DNA of 64,000 nucleotides from JAAYDS01 sp012729155 (GTDB lineage: Bacteria > Chloroflexota > Anaerolineae > UBA1429). The first letter of the stretch is position 1, and every line of letters begins with the position of its first letter. Location of the stretch: positions 62,001 through 126,000 of the forward strand of contig DAIPBO010000001.1 in assembly GCA_036774405.1 (NCBI GenBank). The letters are read 5' to 3'. The notes below the pieces were generated by a model, which saw only the letters and a list, made by a program, of their open reading frames with translations, was not told where the DNA came from and did no database searches. Below, piece after piece: positions 1 through 8,679 of the stretch. The position numbers and the translations under genes are program-made.

Positions 1-1
1 G

Positions 2-757
2 GGCATCTCGTTTCACAGTCGCATGCCGCAAGATCGGCCCGAGTTCTTTGGTTTTGACGCGCGCCCGGGGGCGCGTCATTTCGCTCGCGGACCGCTGAAC
101 GAGCGTGGCCTCAAGCATATCGTGACCTGTGTCGAGGCGATGAAGGCTGTGCTGGGCGACGAGGTGGGGCTGGCGCTCGACTGTGGCCCTGGCTGGATGA
201 TGCCCGATGCCATCCGCCTGGCGCGCGCTCTGGAGCCGCTCAACATCGCTTGGCTCGAGGACATGCTCACCGGCGATTATACGCCCTACGTGATGGCCGA
301 CATGTATCGCGAGCTGACGCGTAGCACCACCACGCCCATCCACACCGGTGAGCAGATCTATCTACGGCACCACTTTAAAGAGTTGTTCGAAAAGCAGGCT
401 GTGCGCATCGTGGGGCCAGACCCGTGCGATGTGGGCGGCATCGCCGAGCTCAAGTGGGTAGCCGAGTATGCCGATCTTCACGGCATCATGATGGCCCCTC
501 ATGGCACCAACGATGGCGTACTGGGGTTGGCCGCGCTGGTGCAGGTGGCCGCCACGTTGCCCGAGAACTATATCGCCTTCGAGTACCCGATTGGCAAGCC
601 CGACTGGTGGTATGAGATCGTCACTGGCTTGCCCGACCCGATCGTGGTCGATAGTCACATCACCGTGTGGGATCGGCCCGGTATGGGCGTCGAGCTCGTT
701 CCCGAGGCTGCAGAGCCGTATCTGGCACCCGAGGACGCTGGCTTTTTCACGTGGTAA
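2..757 (+). CDS. Enolase-superfamily (mandelate racemase/muconate lactonizing type) enzyme, 3' part
   Basis: The frame is open from the first base of the window, so the 5' end lies outside; about 251 residues of the C-terminal barrel are present. Candidate metal ligands of the superfamily are visible: Asp in LDCGPGW, Glu in WLED and Glu in HTGEQ, followed by an Asp/Gly strand and the His of MAPHG. Members abstract a proton alpha to a carboxylate, most often in sugar-acid dehydration. The ending (PGMGVEL, then a Pro/Glu-rich tail) is typical of the MR subgroup. The substrate cannot be told from the sequence. A strong hairpin follows the stop codon, so this gene probably ends its transcription unit. 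Confidence 0.85.
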   Translation, partial: GISFHSRMPQDRPEFFGFDARPGARHFARGPLNERGLKHIVTCVEAMKAVLGDEVGLALDCGPGWMMPDAIRLARALEPLNIAWLEDMLTGDYTPYVMADMYRELTRSTTTPIHTGEQIYLRHHFKELFEKQAVRIVGPDPCDVGGIAELKWVAEYADLHGIMMAPHGTNDGVLGLAALVQVAATLPENYIAFEYPIGKPDWWYEIVTGLPDPIVVDSHITVWDRPGMGVELVPEAAEPYLAPEDAGFFTW

Positions 758-767
758 AGCCCCTAGG

Positions 768-801
768 CAAAGAGAGGGCGCCCTCGGACGCCCTCTCTTT
801 G
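768..801. terminator. Bidirectional terminator hairpin between convergent genes
   Basis: A 13-bp perfect stem, CAAAGAGAGGGCG with CGCCCTCTCTTTG, surrounds an 8-base loop. It lies between the stop of the enolase-superfamily gene and the stop of the aldo/keto reductase on the other strand. T-rich bases flank the stem in both directions, so it can serve both genes. Confidence 0.85.
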
Positions 802-813
802 CGTTGATCGCCG

Positions 814-1866
814 CTACTCTTTGTTGAGGTTGTACTTCATAATGCCCGCGTGCTTGCCGCCCTTGACGCGCTCCAGTCCATAAACGGGGCCAAGGGGCCC
901 GGCGGCCTGCGCGATGACGGCATCGATGATGGCCAGATCATCGGCATCAAGCGCGAACTGGAACAGTTTGAGTGTGTCAGACAGGTGGCGGGCGTGGCGC
1001 GCCCCCACGATGGCCGCAGCCACACGCTCTTGCTGCAGTACGTAGCGCGTCGCTACTGTGGCGATGCTGGCGTCATGTCGATCTGCCACGGTACGCAGGC
1101 TGCGCAGTAGTCCCTGGAACAACTCCCAGCCGCCAAAATCGTCGATGATCAACTTGTACTTGACCAAAGAGCGGTTCTCTAGAGGTCCTTGCGGTTCGGG
1201 CACGTTCAGGTAGCGGTCGCTCAGAAAGCCGCCCGCTACGGTGCCATAGCACAGCAGCCAGATGCCGTGCTGGTTGCACAGCTCGACCAGCGCATTGCGA
1301 GGCCGCCGGTCGAGCACCGAGTACTGCACCTGGCACGAGCGTACCTGTACGCCTGCTGCCAGGATCTCTTGCAGGTGCTCGGCGTCAAAGTTGGTCACCG
1401 CCACATGCTTGACCTTACCAAGCTCGTGTAGCCGTTGCAGGTGTTGCGCCGCTTCGACATAGCCTGGCACGTCATAGTCCCACCAGTGGAACTGGACCAG
1501 GTCGACACGCTCTATGCCCAGGCGAGTGAGCGTGCGTTCAACGATGGCCGCTGTATCGGCGTAGGTGAGGTGGGCTAGTGCGCCGAGGTCAGGCACATAC
1601 TTGGTGTGCACCTGCACGGCGGGCAGCTCTCCAGACCGAATGGCCGCACCGTAGCGCCCGAAAAAGGCGCCGATCAGCTCCTCGACACCTGTATAGATGT
1701 CTGCGCAGTCAAAGGTAGTGATGCCAGCGCGCACATAGGCGGCCATATCATCAATGGCCTGTGTCTGGTCGACTGTGCCATGCCCGCCGGCCAGCTGCCA
1801 GCCCCCCTTGATGACGCGCGAGATCTCGTGCTGCTCGGTCAGCCAGAAGCGTTCGACAGGGGCCAT
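814..1866 (-). CDS. Aldo/keto reductase
   Basis: 350 residues. The AKR catalytic tetrad appears complete: Asp53 and Tyr58 in FDCADIYTG, Lys89 in VHTKY and His127 in VQFHWWD. The C-terminal part has the usual NADPH-binding VGARH segment. The family reduces aldehydes and ketones with NADPH in the cytoplasm. It is the last gene of the nine-gene minus-strand run, one base after the stop of the TIGR04076-type gene. The start ATG has a GAGAGGAG ribosome site four bases upstream. The substrate is unknown. Confidence 0.88.
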   Translation of the reverse strand: MAPVERFWLTEQHEISRVIKGGWQLAGGHGTVDQTQAIDDMAAYVRAGITTFDCADIYTGVEELIGAFFGRYGAAIRSGELPAVQVHTKYVPDLGALAHLTYADTAAIVERTLTRLGIERVDLVQFHWWDYDVPGYVEAAQHLQRLHELGKVKHVAVTNFDAEHLQEILAAGVQVRSCQVQYSVLDRRPRNALVELCNQHGIWLLCYGTVAGGFLSDRYLNVPEPQGPLENRSLVKYKLIIDDFGGWELFQGLLRSLRTVADRHDASIATVATRYVLQQERVAAAIVGARHARHLSDTLKLFQFALDADDLAIIDAVIAQAAGPLGPVYGLERVKGGKHAGIMKYNLNKE

Positions 1867-1867
1867 A

Positions 1868-2227
1868 TCACTCCTCTCTCAAGGGCACCACGGTGACGTC
1901 ACCGTGATGAAAGGTGCGTTTGCGCACGCGTTTGATCTCAAAGAGCCCGCCGCAGTTGGGGTCGGGGCAAGCGATGAGCGTATCCGTCGTCATCCAGTCG
2001 TTGGCGTGCGTCTCGCGCTGTTTGGCGGGGATCAGGGGCAGCAGCGCCGCCAGCGGATAGATGGGAAAGCTCTGCCCCGGCGGCAGCGATAGCTCTTCGC
2101 CGCTCACCTCGAAATAGCTGCCGATGGGATGGTTGCATACCATCGACTTGCCTGGCTGGCAGCCCACCACCTCGACGCGGATGTCATACAGCTCAAAGGC
2201 GCCTTGACGCTCGTGATCAGCTGGCAT
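1868..2227 (-). CDS. TIGR04076-type conserved protein
   Basis: 119 residues from the preferred start. A perfect AGGAGG lies six bases before the ATG at 2227, which overlaps the last 11 bases of the upstream MFS gene; a longer frame to 2281 has no such site. Small soluble alpha/beta protein with a conserved core: VVGCQPGKSM, CNHPIGSYFEV, GQSFPIYPLAALLPLIPAKQ and a CPDPNCGG motif that could bind metal. It resembles the TIGR04076 family of unknown function, often found beside redox or MFS genes. Here it sits between an MFS carrier and an aldo/keto reductase, suggesting translational coupling with both. Confidence 0.75.
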   Translation of the reverse strand: MPADHERQGAFELYDIRVEVVGCQPGKSMVCNHPIGSYFEVSGEELSLPPGQSFPIYPLAALLPLIPAKQRETHANDWMTTDTLIACPDPNCGGLFEIKRVRKRTFHHGDVTVVPLREE

Positions 2228-3443
2228 GCGCAACCTCCTCCTGGGTAGCGGGGGCAGGATCTGTGATCGACAGAATGACACCGATGCCGATCATGATCAA
2301 GATCGCCATGGCCCAGAACACTGGCTTGAGGCCCCATATCTGGGCGAGCAGTCCGAGCAGAAATGGTCCGCCGGTCGAGCCGATGCCACCGGCCGTTGAG
2401 TAGACGCCAACCGCCGTGCCGCGCAACTCGTCAGAGAACTGATGGGTGACGAACGCTTGTCCTGAAGTGAGAAACATGCCATAGGCCACGCCTTCGACGG
2501 CCAGCAGCGCCGTCAGCAACGGCGCCGCGCTGGTAGCTTGGATGCCGATGATGGCCGCCGCTGCCAGTGCCAGGGCAATCACCATCAGGCGTCGCGCCGA
2601 CAGGTGCCCGGATGCCAGCCCGGTAGGCAGACGAGCTGCCGTGGACATGACGGCGCGCAAAGCAAACATGCTGCCGATGGCGGCTGTGCTGATGCCGAGG
2701 CTGTCGGCATAGACTGCGAAAAAGCTAGCAACCAGTCCGCTATACCACATATTGTTGCAGAGGTTGGCCACGCTGGCTGCCAGCAAGGGCTTGCTGTGGG
2801 TGAGTAGGGCCCAGGCATCGCCGCTGGCCTGTCGCCCGGTTGTTGTGGCTTGAGCGCGACTCGATCTACTCTGCAGCCCCCAGGCGGCTATGCCCGCGCC
2901 CAGCGCTGCGATGCCTGCGGCCAGATAGTAAGAGCCCTCAAAGCCCCAACGGGCCGAAGTGCTGCCCCCGATGGCGCTGCCCAACGCAAACCCAGAACCC
3001 ATGAAGGTGGCGTACAGCCCGATGGTTAGTCCCCTGTCGCCGCTGGCAACTGTGTCGCCGATGTAGGCCATGCCCATGAAGAACGTCGACACCATGGCCA
3101 CGCCCACCAGGGCCTTCATCGGCAACAGCCAGAAGGCGTTGGGCACGATGGTATAGCCCAGCGCCGCCAGGCCGAACAGCAGCATGCCCGCCACCAGCAC
3201 GGGCTTGCGCCCGTGTCGGTCAGACAGCATGCCAATGGGCACCGACACAAAGATACGGCTCAAGCCCTCGATGGCCGTAAGCACGCCCACCAGTGCCATG
3301 GTGGCACCGATACCGGTGGCGTACAGCGCAAAGTTGGGGGCGATGATGCCCGCTACCGTATCTGCAGCCAGGATCATCAAACACAGCGACAGGATGTCTT
3401 TGCGGGCCAGCACCCGCAGCAGTTTACGCCAGGTCGTGTCCAA
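2217..3443 (-). CDS. MFS transporter
   Basis: 408 residues with about 12 hydrophobic helices. The loop 2-3 signature of the major facilitator superfamily is present (GMLSDRHGRKPV), and a shorter cognate follows helix 8. The start is set at TTG 3443 because GGAGGAG lies seven bases upstream. A longer reading frame reaches 3497 but runs through a hairpin and has no ribosome site. It lies downstream of the M24 peptidase in the peptide-uptake run and overlaps the next gene by 11 bases. Likely a drug- or metabolite-proton antiporter; the substrate is unknown. Confidence 0.85.
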   Translation of the reverse strand: MDTTWRKLLRVLARKDILSLCLMILAADTVAGIIAPNFALYATGIGATMALVGVLTAIEGLSRIFVSVPIGMLSDRHGRKPVLVAGMLLFGLAALGYTIVPNAFWLLPMKALVGVAMVSTFFMGMAYIGDTVASGDRGLTIGLYATFMGSGFALGSAIGGSTSARWGFEGSYYLAAGIAALGAGIAAWGLQSRSSRAQATTTGRQASGDAWALLTHSKPLLAASVANLCNNMWYSGLVASFFAVYADSLGISTAAIGSMFALRAVMSTAARLPTGLASGHLSARRLMVIALALAAAAIIGIQATSAAPLLTALLAVEGVAYGMFLTSGQAFVTHQFSDELRGTAVGVYSTAGGIGSTGGPFLLGLLAQIWGLKPVFWAMAILIMIGIGVILSITDPAPATQEEVAHAS

Positions 3444-3473
3444 GGGTGCACTCCTCCATATGTGTCTGACGCA

Positions 3474-3505
3474 CAAACGCCGCGGCCCGGCGGCCACGGC
3501 GTTTG
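3474..3505 (-). terminator. Hairpin between M24 peptidase and MFS genes
   Basis: CAAACGCCG pairs with CGGCGTTTG (9 bp) around a GC-rich loop. It lies just after the M24 stop on the minus strand and before the TTG start of the MFS gene. There is no clear T tract, so it may attenuate or protect the 3' end rather than fully terminate. Confidence 0.55.
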
Positions 3506-3522
3506 GTAAAGCGTACCGATGC

Positions 3523-4707
3523 CTACAACCTGACGAGCCAGAGTTCCTTTTGCGGGGGCACCAGCCACTCGGCGCCGTGCTCGCGCAGCACGATCATCTC
3601 TTCGATGCTGATATAGCCCCACTCGGTGCGCACGCCAAACTCGAGCGTGAACACCTGCCCCGCGGCCACGCGCCCAAACGGTTTGTTGCCATAGCGCTCC
3701 CAGCGCGGATAAAAGCCCACGCCACCGTCGTGGGCATAGCGACCCACCTGATGGCCCAGAGCATGCGGATACTCGGGGTAGCCCGCATCGACGATGAACT
3801 TGCGGGCTACGGCGTCCACTTCCCAGCCCTGCATGCCAGGCTTGACGGCGTCAAAGGCTGCCTGAATGCCATCACGCACCGAGGTAAAGGCGTGCTTGAC
3901 GCCTTCGGGCGCGTCGGTCTCTCCCTCGCGCATAAAGTACCATACGCGCTGGTTGTCAGAGCAGAAACCGTCTTGCTTGACGCCGAAATCCATGTTCAGT
4001 GTAACGCCGGGGCGAACGACTTCATCGCTGGCGCCAAAGTGCCCCCAGGGCGAGTTGGGCCCCGCATTGAGGCCGGGGCAGTGAGCGTCGTCCCACGAGT
4101 TCTCGAGCCCCATATCTCTGACTTGTTGCTGCACCCGGGCAAAGATCTCTTTTTCGCTCATGCCGTTGCGCAGCCAGCCGGCCATGCCCTCAAAAATGCT
4201 CACCGCGCTCATCCCTGCAGTGTGCATGGTCTCGATCTCGGCGGGAGTCTTGCGGCTGCGTACGGCCTCGCACACATCCTCGGCCGAGACCAGTCGGTCG
4301 GCATAGGGCGTTTGGGCCAGGTAGCTTTGCAGGTTGAGCAGCATGCCATAGGTCAGGCCGTCGGCTGAGACGTCGCTTTGCGAGTAGTTGACGCCGATCG
4401 ACTTGGGCTGCCACTTGTCCAGAACCTGCAGCAACGGCTCTTTGATGCTGAGCTGGTAGGGGATCACCTCATCGAACAGGCCTTGCGAGCGAATGGCCTC
4501 ATCATCGCCCAAGCCGGTGATGGCAATGCGTTCGCCAGAACGGTGGAACATAAAAGCCGCCGACCAGACGGCACCCAGGTGACCTAGCACCTTGAGCACC
4601 GGATCGGTGTGCTCGGCGGTCTCGCGCACAAAGATCAGCCACATGTCGAGGTCAAACTCGTCGAGCAGCCCGGCAACCTGTTGCACCTTTTCTTGATAGA
4701 CAGACAT
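3523..4707 (-). CDS. M24-family peptidase (Xaa-Pro dipeptidase/aminopeptidase type), copy 1
   Basis: 394 residues: an N-terminal creatinase/prolidase-like domain (about 1-150) and a C-terminal pita-bread M24 domain (about 155-394). All five metal ligands are visible: Asp240, Asp251, His319 (HALGH), Glu356 and Glu369. The family cleaves X-Pro bonds, or related C-N bonds, with two divalent metals in the cytoplasm. It shares long stretches with the second M24 gene of this run (VRETA near residue 28, HALGH.VG, YAHDGG, PPQ.EL.LVR at the C-terminus), so the two are paralogues. AAAGGAGAGG precedes the ATG. It lies directly downstream of the permease genes, which suggests processing of imported peptides. 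Confidence 0.9.
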   Translation of the reverse strand: MSVYQEKVQQVAGLLDEFDLDMWLIFVRETAEHTDPVLKVLGHLGAVWSAAFMFHRSGERIAITGLGDDEAIRSQGLFDEVIPYQLSIKEPLLQVLDKWQPKSIGVNYSQSDVSADGLTYGMLLNLQSYLAQTPYADRLVSAEDVCEAVRSRKTPAEIETMHTAGMSAVSIFEGMAGWLRNGMSEKEIFARVQQQVRDMGLENSWDDAHCPGLNAGPNSPWGHFGASDEVVRPGVTLNMDFGVKQDGFCSDNQRVWYFMREGETDAPEGVKHAFTSVRDGIQAAFDAVKPGMQGWEVDAVARKFIVDAGYPEYPHALGHQVGRYAHDGGVGFYPRWERYGNKPFGRVAAGQVFTLEFGVRTEWGYISIEEMIVLREHGAEWLVPPQKELWLVRL

Positions 4708-4731
4708 GGTCCTCTCCTTTGACAGAATGGT

Positions 4732-4749
4732 GCCCCCGACAGCGGGGGC
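4732..4749. terminator. Small hairpin after the permease gene
   Basis: GCCCCCG and CGGGGGC form a 7-bp stem with a 4-base loop. It lies between the stop of the second permease and the start of M24 copy 1, without a T tract. It is more likely a 3'-end stabiliser or partial attenuator than a full terminator. Confidence 0.45.
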
Positions 4750-4763
4750 GAGTTCGAGCGAAA

Positions 4764-5663
4764 TCAGAGCTTCATGCGTGGATCGAGGGCGTCACGCAGT
4801 GCGTCGCCCATAAAGTTGATGCACAAGGTGCTGAAAAAGATCATCAAGCCCGGAAAGGTGGCCACCCAGGGCGCCGACCAAATCACGTCCTGGGCGTTCT
4901 TGAGCATATTGCCCCAGCTTGGGAGTGGCGGCTGGATGCCCAATCCCAGATAGCTCACCGAGGTCTCGGTAAGGATGGCCGAGCCGATAGACAGCGTGGC
5001 CGCCACCGCCAGCGGCGCAATAGCGTTAGGCAAGATGTGCGTCCACATGATGCGGGCGTTGCGAGCGCCCACGCAACGCGCTGCGGTGACAAACTCTTGC
5101 TCCTTGAGCTGCAAGAACATCGAGCGAACGATGCGCGCCACCGTCATCCAGTTGAGCAGGCCGATGGCCAGCACAATGGTCGAGACCGACGGGCCAAAGA
5201 ACACCGATAGGGCGATGATGAGAAAGATGCCGGGGATGCTGAGCATGATGTCGGTGAATCGCATGATGATACTGTCGACCACGCCACCAAAGTAGCCGGC
5301 CGTGGCCCCCAAGATGGTGCCAACTGACAGGGCAACGACCATAGCGAGCACGCCCACCGTTAGCGAAATGCGCCCGCCATAGATCAGACGGGCCAGAATA
5401 TCGCGGCCTACCTCATCGGTGCCCAGAACATGCTCTGCAGACGGCGCGTTGTTGACCAGTAATGGGTTGGGCCGGAATGCCGCGTCGTAGCTCACAAAGG
5501 TAAGCGGCCCCAGAGCGACGATCAGTACGATCAGCAGAAAGACCGCCGAGGCGATGACGCCGGCTCGATGTCTCAGGAACCGTCGTAGCGCCAGCCCCCA
5601 AATACTGGGGGGGTTCTTCTGTTGTCCGTTCAGGCGCTCAAGGGCAGTTGTCGATTCAGTCAT
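4764..5663 (-). CDS. Peptide ABC transporter permease, DppC/OppC type
   Basis: 299 residues. An N-terminal OppC-type segment (WGLALRRFLRHRAG then helix 1) precedes a BPD_transp_1 domain with five further helices. The EAA-loop motif that contacts the ATPase is present (AARCVGARNARIMWTHILPN). GTDEVGRDILARLIYGGR is the DppC/OppC signature. It forms the inner-membrane pore with the DppB-type protein encoded 63 bases upstream. The ATG follows AGGAG by six bases. No ATP-binding subunit is encoded in the window. Confidence 0.93.
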   Translation of the reverse strand: MTESTTALERLNGQQKNPPSIWGLALRRFLRHRAGVIASAVFLLIVLIVALGPLTFVSYDAAFRPNPLLVNNAPSAEHVLGTDEVGRDILARLIYGGRISLTVGVLAMVVALSVGTILGATAGYFGGVVDSIIMRFTDIMLSIPGIFLIIALSVFFGPSVSTIVLAIGLLNWMTVARIVRSMFLQLKEQEFVTAARCVGARNARIMWTHILPNAIAPLAVAATLSIGSAILTETSVSYLGLGIQPPLPSWGNMLKNAQDVIWSAPWVATFPGLMIFFSTLCINFMGDALRDALDPRMKL

Positions 5664-5726
5664 GCTGTGCTCCTGACTGCAAGGTTATCGTATAAACGCC
5701 GCGGCGCGTCTTTGCGTCGTGGGCGG

Positions 5727-6695
5727 CTAGCCGTCTACGCGAATGCGCGGGTCGATGAGCGCATACGATATGTCGGCGATCAGGTTGCAGACCACTACCA
5801 GACTCGAAACCAACAAGATGATGCCCATCAGCACCGGATAGTCCACCCAGTTCGCATGTTCCCAGTACATGCGCCCCATGCCGGGCCAGGCAAACACCTG
5901 CTCGGTGATCAGCGCGCCACTAAACAGGAAAGGAATGTCGAGCATCACCAGGGTAACCAGAGGGATGATGGCGTTCTTGAAGGCGTGTCGCCACAACACC
6001 ACGCGCTCGCTGAGCCCCTTGGCTCGCGCGGTACGCACATAGTCTTGCGAGATGACCTCGAGCATGCTCGAGCGCAGGTAGCGTGTGTACTTGGCGACCG
6101 AGCTCAACGACAACACGGTGACCGGCAAGACCAAATGCAGCAGCAGTTGCCCAAAGTTGCGGTCGCCCCGAATAGGATACATGCCTGCTGCCGGCAGGTA
6201 GGGCAATCCCGCTTCTCGCGCTTTGACCGCAAAGATGATGATGAGCATGAGTCCAAACCAGAACGTGGGCATGGCATAGCCAAAGAAAGAGAACCCGGTC
6301 ACGAAATAGTCGCTGAATGAATACTGATGCGTGGCGGTATAGATGCCGAGTAGAAGCGAGATGGTCAGCGTCACCAGCAACGAGGTGAACATCAGAATAA
6401 GGGTGTTGCCCAGGCGCTCGCCGATCATGGTAAAGACGTCTTGATGCGTCAGGAACGACTGTCCCCAATCGCCTTTGAGCGTGTTCCGTAGCCAGTAAAA
6501 GTACTGCACGGCCTTGGGCTTGTCGAAACCGTACGTCTTTTCGAGGCGGATGAGGTCTTCAGAGCTGATATTGGGGTTGGAGACATAGATGGCCATCGGG
6601 TCGCCAGACGCCTGCACCAGGAAGAACGCCACCAGTGAAACGCCTAGCAGCACCGGGATAGAGATCAGCAGGCGCTTGACGATGTATCGGAACAT
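5727..6695 (-). CDS. Peptide ABC transporter permease, DppB/OppB type
   Basis: 322 residues with six predicted membrane helices. It begins with the DppB N-terminal pattern (YIVKRLLISIPVLLGVS) and carries the EAA loop (TARAKGLSERVVLWRHAFKN) and a terminal IDPRIR. It pairs with the DppC-type protein to form the translocation pore of a dipeptide/oligopeptide/nickel-class importer. GGAGG lies five bases before the ATG. The binding-protein gene is upstream, separated by a strong hairpin that should make the permease mRNA scarcer than the binding-protein mRNA. Confidence 0.93.
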   Translation of the reverse strand: MFRYIVKRLLISIPVLLGVSLVAFFLVQASGDPMAIYVSNPNISSEDLIRLEKTYGFDKPKAVQYFYWLRNTLKGDWGQSFLTHQDVFTMIGERLGNTLILMFTSLLVTLTISLLLGIYTATHQYSFSDYFVTGFSFFGYAMPTFWFGLMLIIIFAVKAREAGLPYLPAAGMYPIRGDRNFGQLLLHLVLPVTVLSLSSVAKYTRYLRSSMLEVISQDYVRTARAKGLSERVVLWRHAFKNAIIPLVTLVMLDIPFLFSGALITEQVFAWPGMGRMYWEHANWVDYPVLMGIILLVSSLVVVCNLIADISYALIDPRIRVDG

Positions 6696-6722
6696 GCATG
6701 CCTCCGTGTTGATAAGGGTGGT

Positions 6723-6749
6723 GAGAGGGGGCCTGGTCGGCCCCCTCTC
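6723..6749 (-). terminator. Intra-operon hairpin after the binding-protein gene
   Basis: An 11-bp perfect stem, GAGAGGGGGCC with GGCCCCCTCTC, has a 5-base loop and starts 13 bases past the lipoprotein stop. There is no T tract. Such hairpins between a binding protein and its permeases usually stabilise the upstream mRNA and reduce read-through, giving an excess of binding protein. Confidence 0.7.
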
Positions 6750-6761
6750 GAGAGCCGCAGG

Positions 6762-8522
6762 TTATTCGACGACCTGCCACTCGGCGTAGCTGTAAGAATG
6801 CCCACCAAAGACGGTGGGGTTCACGCCTGTGACGCGGTCAGAAACGGCGAACACGTCGAGGCGATCATACACATACAGCGTAAAGTAGTCGTTGTAGATG
6901 GTCTCTTGCGCGGCCTTGATGCACTCGACACGCGCTTCGGGGTCGAGTTCGTTCAAGGCGCAAGCCATCTGCTCGTCCAGCGTCGGGTTCGAGTAACCCC
7001 AGGCGTTAGAGCCGGCGGGGTTGGTCTCACAATCCTTGATCGACGAGGTCAGGAAAAAGTCAGACCATTCCTGCGCCAGGTCGATGCTGGCCGGGCTGTT
7101 GGTAAAGCCCATCACGTCAAAGTTGCTGGTGCCAAAGATGCCATCGGTGGCGCAGCCGCCAAAGAAGGTGGCCGACTGGTAGTTGTCGATGATCATCTCG
7201 ACGCCGATGTCCTTGAGGTTCTGCTGGAAGAGCAGCTGCAGGTTCTCGCGCACCTGGTTGCCCGCGGTGGTCGAGTGCCGGAAGCTCAGGCGCACGCCAT
7301 CCTTAACGCGGATGCCATCCTCACCCATTACCCAGCCGGCCTCATCGAGCAGGGCGGCCGCAGCCTCGGGGTCGTAAGGCACAGGCTCGAGATCAGTGTT
7401 CTGCCAGGGATGGTTGTCGAGCTCGGTGATGGCCACCTCGCCATAGCCCTGCAGAATGCCCGACACGGCAGACCAGCGGTCCATGCCCATCATGAGCGCC
7501 TTGCGAACACTGATGTCGCTAAAGATCGGGTGTGGCTGCGTCAGGTCCTGAGGATCGCGCAGGTTGAAATAGTACCGCTCGATGCTCAAGCCGGGCAGGG
7601 CGATGACCTCGACGTTCTGCATCTTGACGATGTCAGCGATCTGGGTCTCGCGCAGATCATAGGCCACATCCACGTCGCCCGTGCGCAGCAGCGCCAGGAG
7701 CGTGTTCATGTCTGGCACGAACTTGAAGATGATCTCTTCGACCTTTGGCGGGATCGGGGCATCCGGGTTGGCCTTGACCACGATACGGTCGCCAGGGATC
7801 CACTCTTGGAACACAAACGGGCCGTTGCCCAGCGGGGCACGCGCAAATTCGCTGTTGCCCGGATCTGCCACACCCTCGAGGGCGTGCTTGGGCAAGATGG
7901 GGAAGACCAGCGTCGAGGCCACGAACGGCACATAAGACTCGGAGAGCGTGACCACGGCGGTGAGCTCATCGATCACCTCGACGCTCTCGATCATATTCCA
8001 GCCCGCCGTCGTCTGCGACACGGTGGCCGGGTCCATGATGAACTCCCAGGTGAACTTGTAGTCTTCGGCGGTTACGGGCACGCCGTCATGCCAGGCAAAG
8101 CCGGGCTTGAACTTGAGCGTGATCGTCTTGCCGTCCTCAGAGACGCCACCGTTGTCGACTGTGGGCACCTCTTCGAGCATCTGAGCGACCAGCTCGTCGT
8201 TCTCATCGGTGGTCACCGGTGTATAGTACATCGATGCACCGAGGTCGTTGGCATGGGCATCATAGAAGATGTTCCAGATCAAGCCCTTGGGCTCTTGCCA
8301 GACACCCACGACAACGGTTCCCTTGGGGGTGGTGTCCTCGGCCTTTTCGACCTCGACCACCTTCTCAACGACCTTTTCGACCTCTTTTTCGACGACGACC
8401 GTCTCTTTGACGACCTTTTCGACCTCTTTTTCGATCACCTGTGGTTCGGGCGTCGTGCAGGCGCCGAGCACCAGGCTTGCCACCACGAGCATGGCAACGA
8501 TCAGACCGGCTCTCTTGGACAT
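6762..8522 (-). CDS. Peptide-binding lipoprotein of an ABC importer (SBP family 5)
   Basis: 586 residues from ATG 8522, which has GAGGAG ten bases upstream; the longer frame to 8549 lacks a site. A lipoprotein signal (MSKRAG, hydrophobic stretch, VLGAC) places the lipid-modified Cys at residue 22. Residues about 28-62 are a Val/Glu/Lys repeat linker. The rest is a family 5 extracytoplasmic binding domain, with features such as the LKFKPGFAWHDGVPVTAEDY segment, that delivers peptides or other cationic substrates to the permeases encoded downstream. Gene order is binding protein, DppB, DppC, without ATPases. Ligand specificity cannot be read. Confidence 0.93.
   Translation of the reverse strand: MSKRAGLIVAMLVVASLVLGACTTPEPQVIEKEVEKVVKETVVVEKEVEKVVEKVVEVEKAEDTTPKGTVVVGVWQEPKGLIWNIFYDAHANDLGASMYYTPVTTDENDELVAQMLEEVPTVDNGGVSEDGKTITLKFKPGFAWHDGVPVTAEDYKFTWEFIMDPATVSQTTAGWNMIESVEVIDELTAVVTLSESYVPFVASTLVFPILPKHALEGVADPGNSEFARAPLGNGPFVFQEWIPGDRIVVKANPDAPIPPKVEEIIFKFVPDMNTLLALLRTGDVDVAYDLRETQIADIVKMQNVEVIALPGLSIERYYFNLRDPQDLTQPHPIFSDISVRKALMMGMDRWSAVSGILQGYGEVAITELDNHPWQNTDLEPVPYDPEAAAALLDEAGWVMGEDGIRVKDGVRLSFRHSTTAGNQVRENLQLLFQQNLKDIGVEMIIDNYQSATFFGGCATDGIFGTSNFDVMGFTNSPASIDLAQEWSDFFLTSSIKDCETNPAGSNAWGYSNPTLDEQMACALNELDPEARVECIKAAQETIYNDYFTLYVYDRLDVFAVSDRVTGVNPTVFGGHSYSYAEWQVVE
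8340..8445 (-). repeat. Low-complexity Val/Glu/Lys codon repeat in the lipoprotein linker
   Basis: On the plus strand the 15-base unit gaccttttcgacctc and variants recur several times. On the coding strand they encode VEKEVEKVV-type units just after the lipobox. Similar charged valine-rich linkers are common after the lipidated Cys in Chloroflexota binding proteins. The repeat is a likely site of slippage variation. Confidence 0.8.
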
Positions 8523-8679
8523 TCTGTCTTCACTCCTCTGATTATCCACTGTCCAACTCGAGTTGTGCGACGGGCCATTGACATCATTGTCTGGGCAGGC
8601 AAATGATGCGCTCCTTCACCTCCACTTTGAACAGCATGGTCTCAAGATCAAGCAGCGATAGCGGTCTTGTGCGCCGCCG

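Noticed and set aside
3184..4368. A 394-codon plus-strand frame across the MFS and M24 genes
   Set aside because: It spans the boundary of two real minus-strand genes and has an odd composition (rich in His, Ala, Gly). No start site is supported.
8340..8445. Repeated short units considered as a CRISPR array
   Set aside because: Units are contiguous, without spacers, in frame, and encode a charged linker in a lipoprotein.
6798..8606. A long open frame (602 codons) on the plus strand opposite the binding lipoprotein
   Set aside because: It is the antisense shadow of a GC-rich gene: no ribosome site, no family resemblance, and the opposite strand has a complete lipoprotein with signal and domain.
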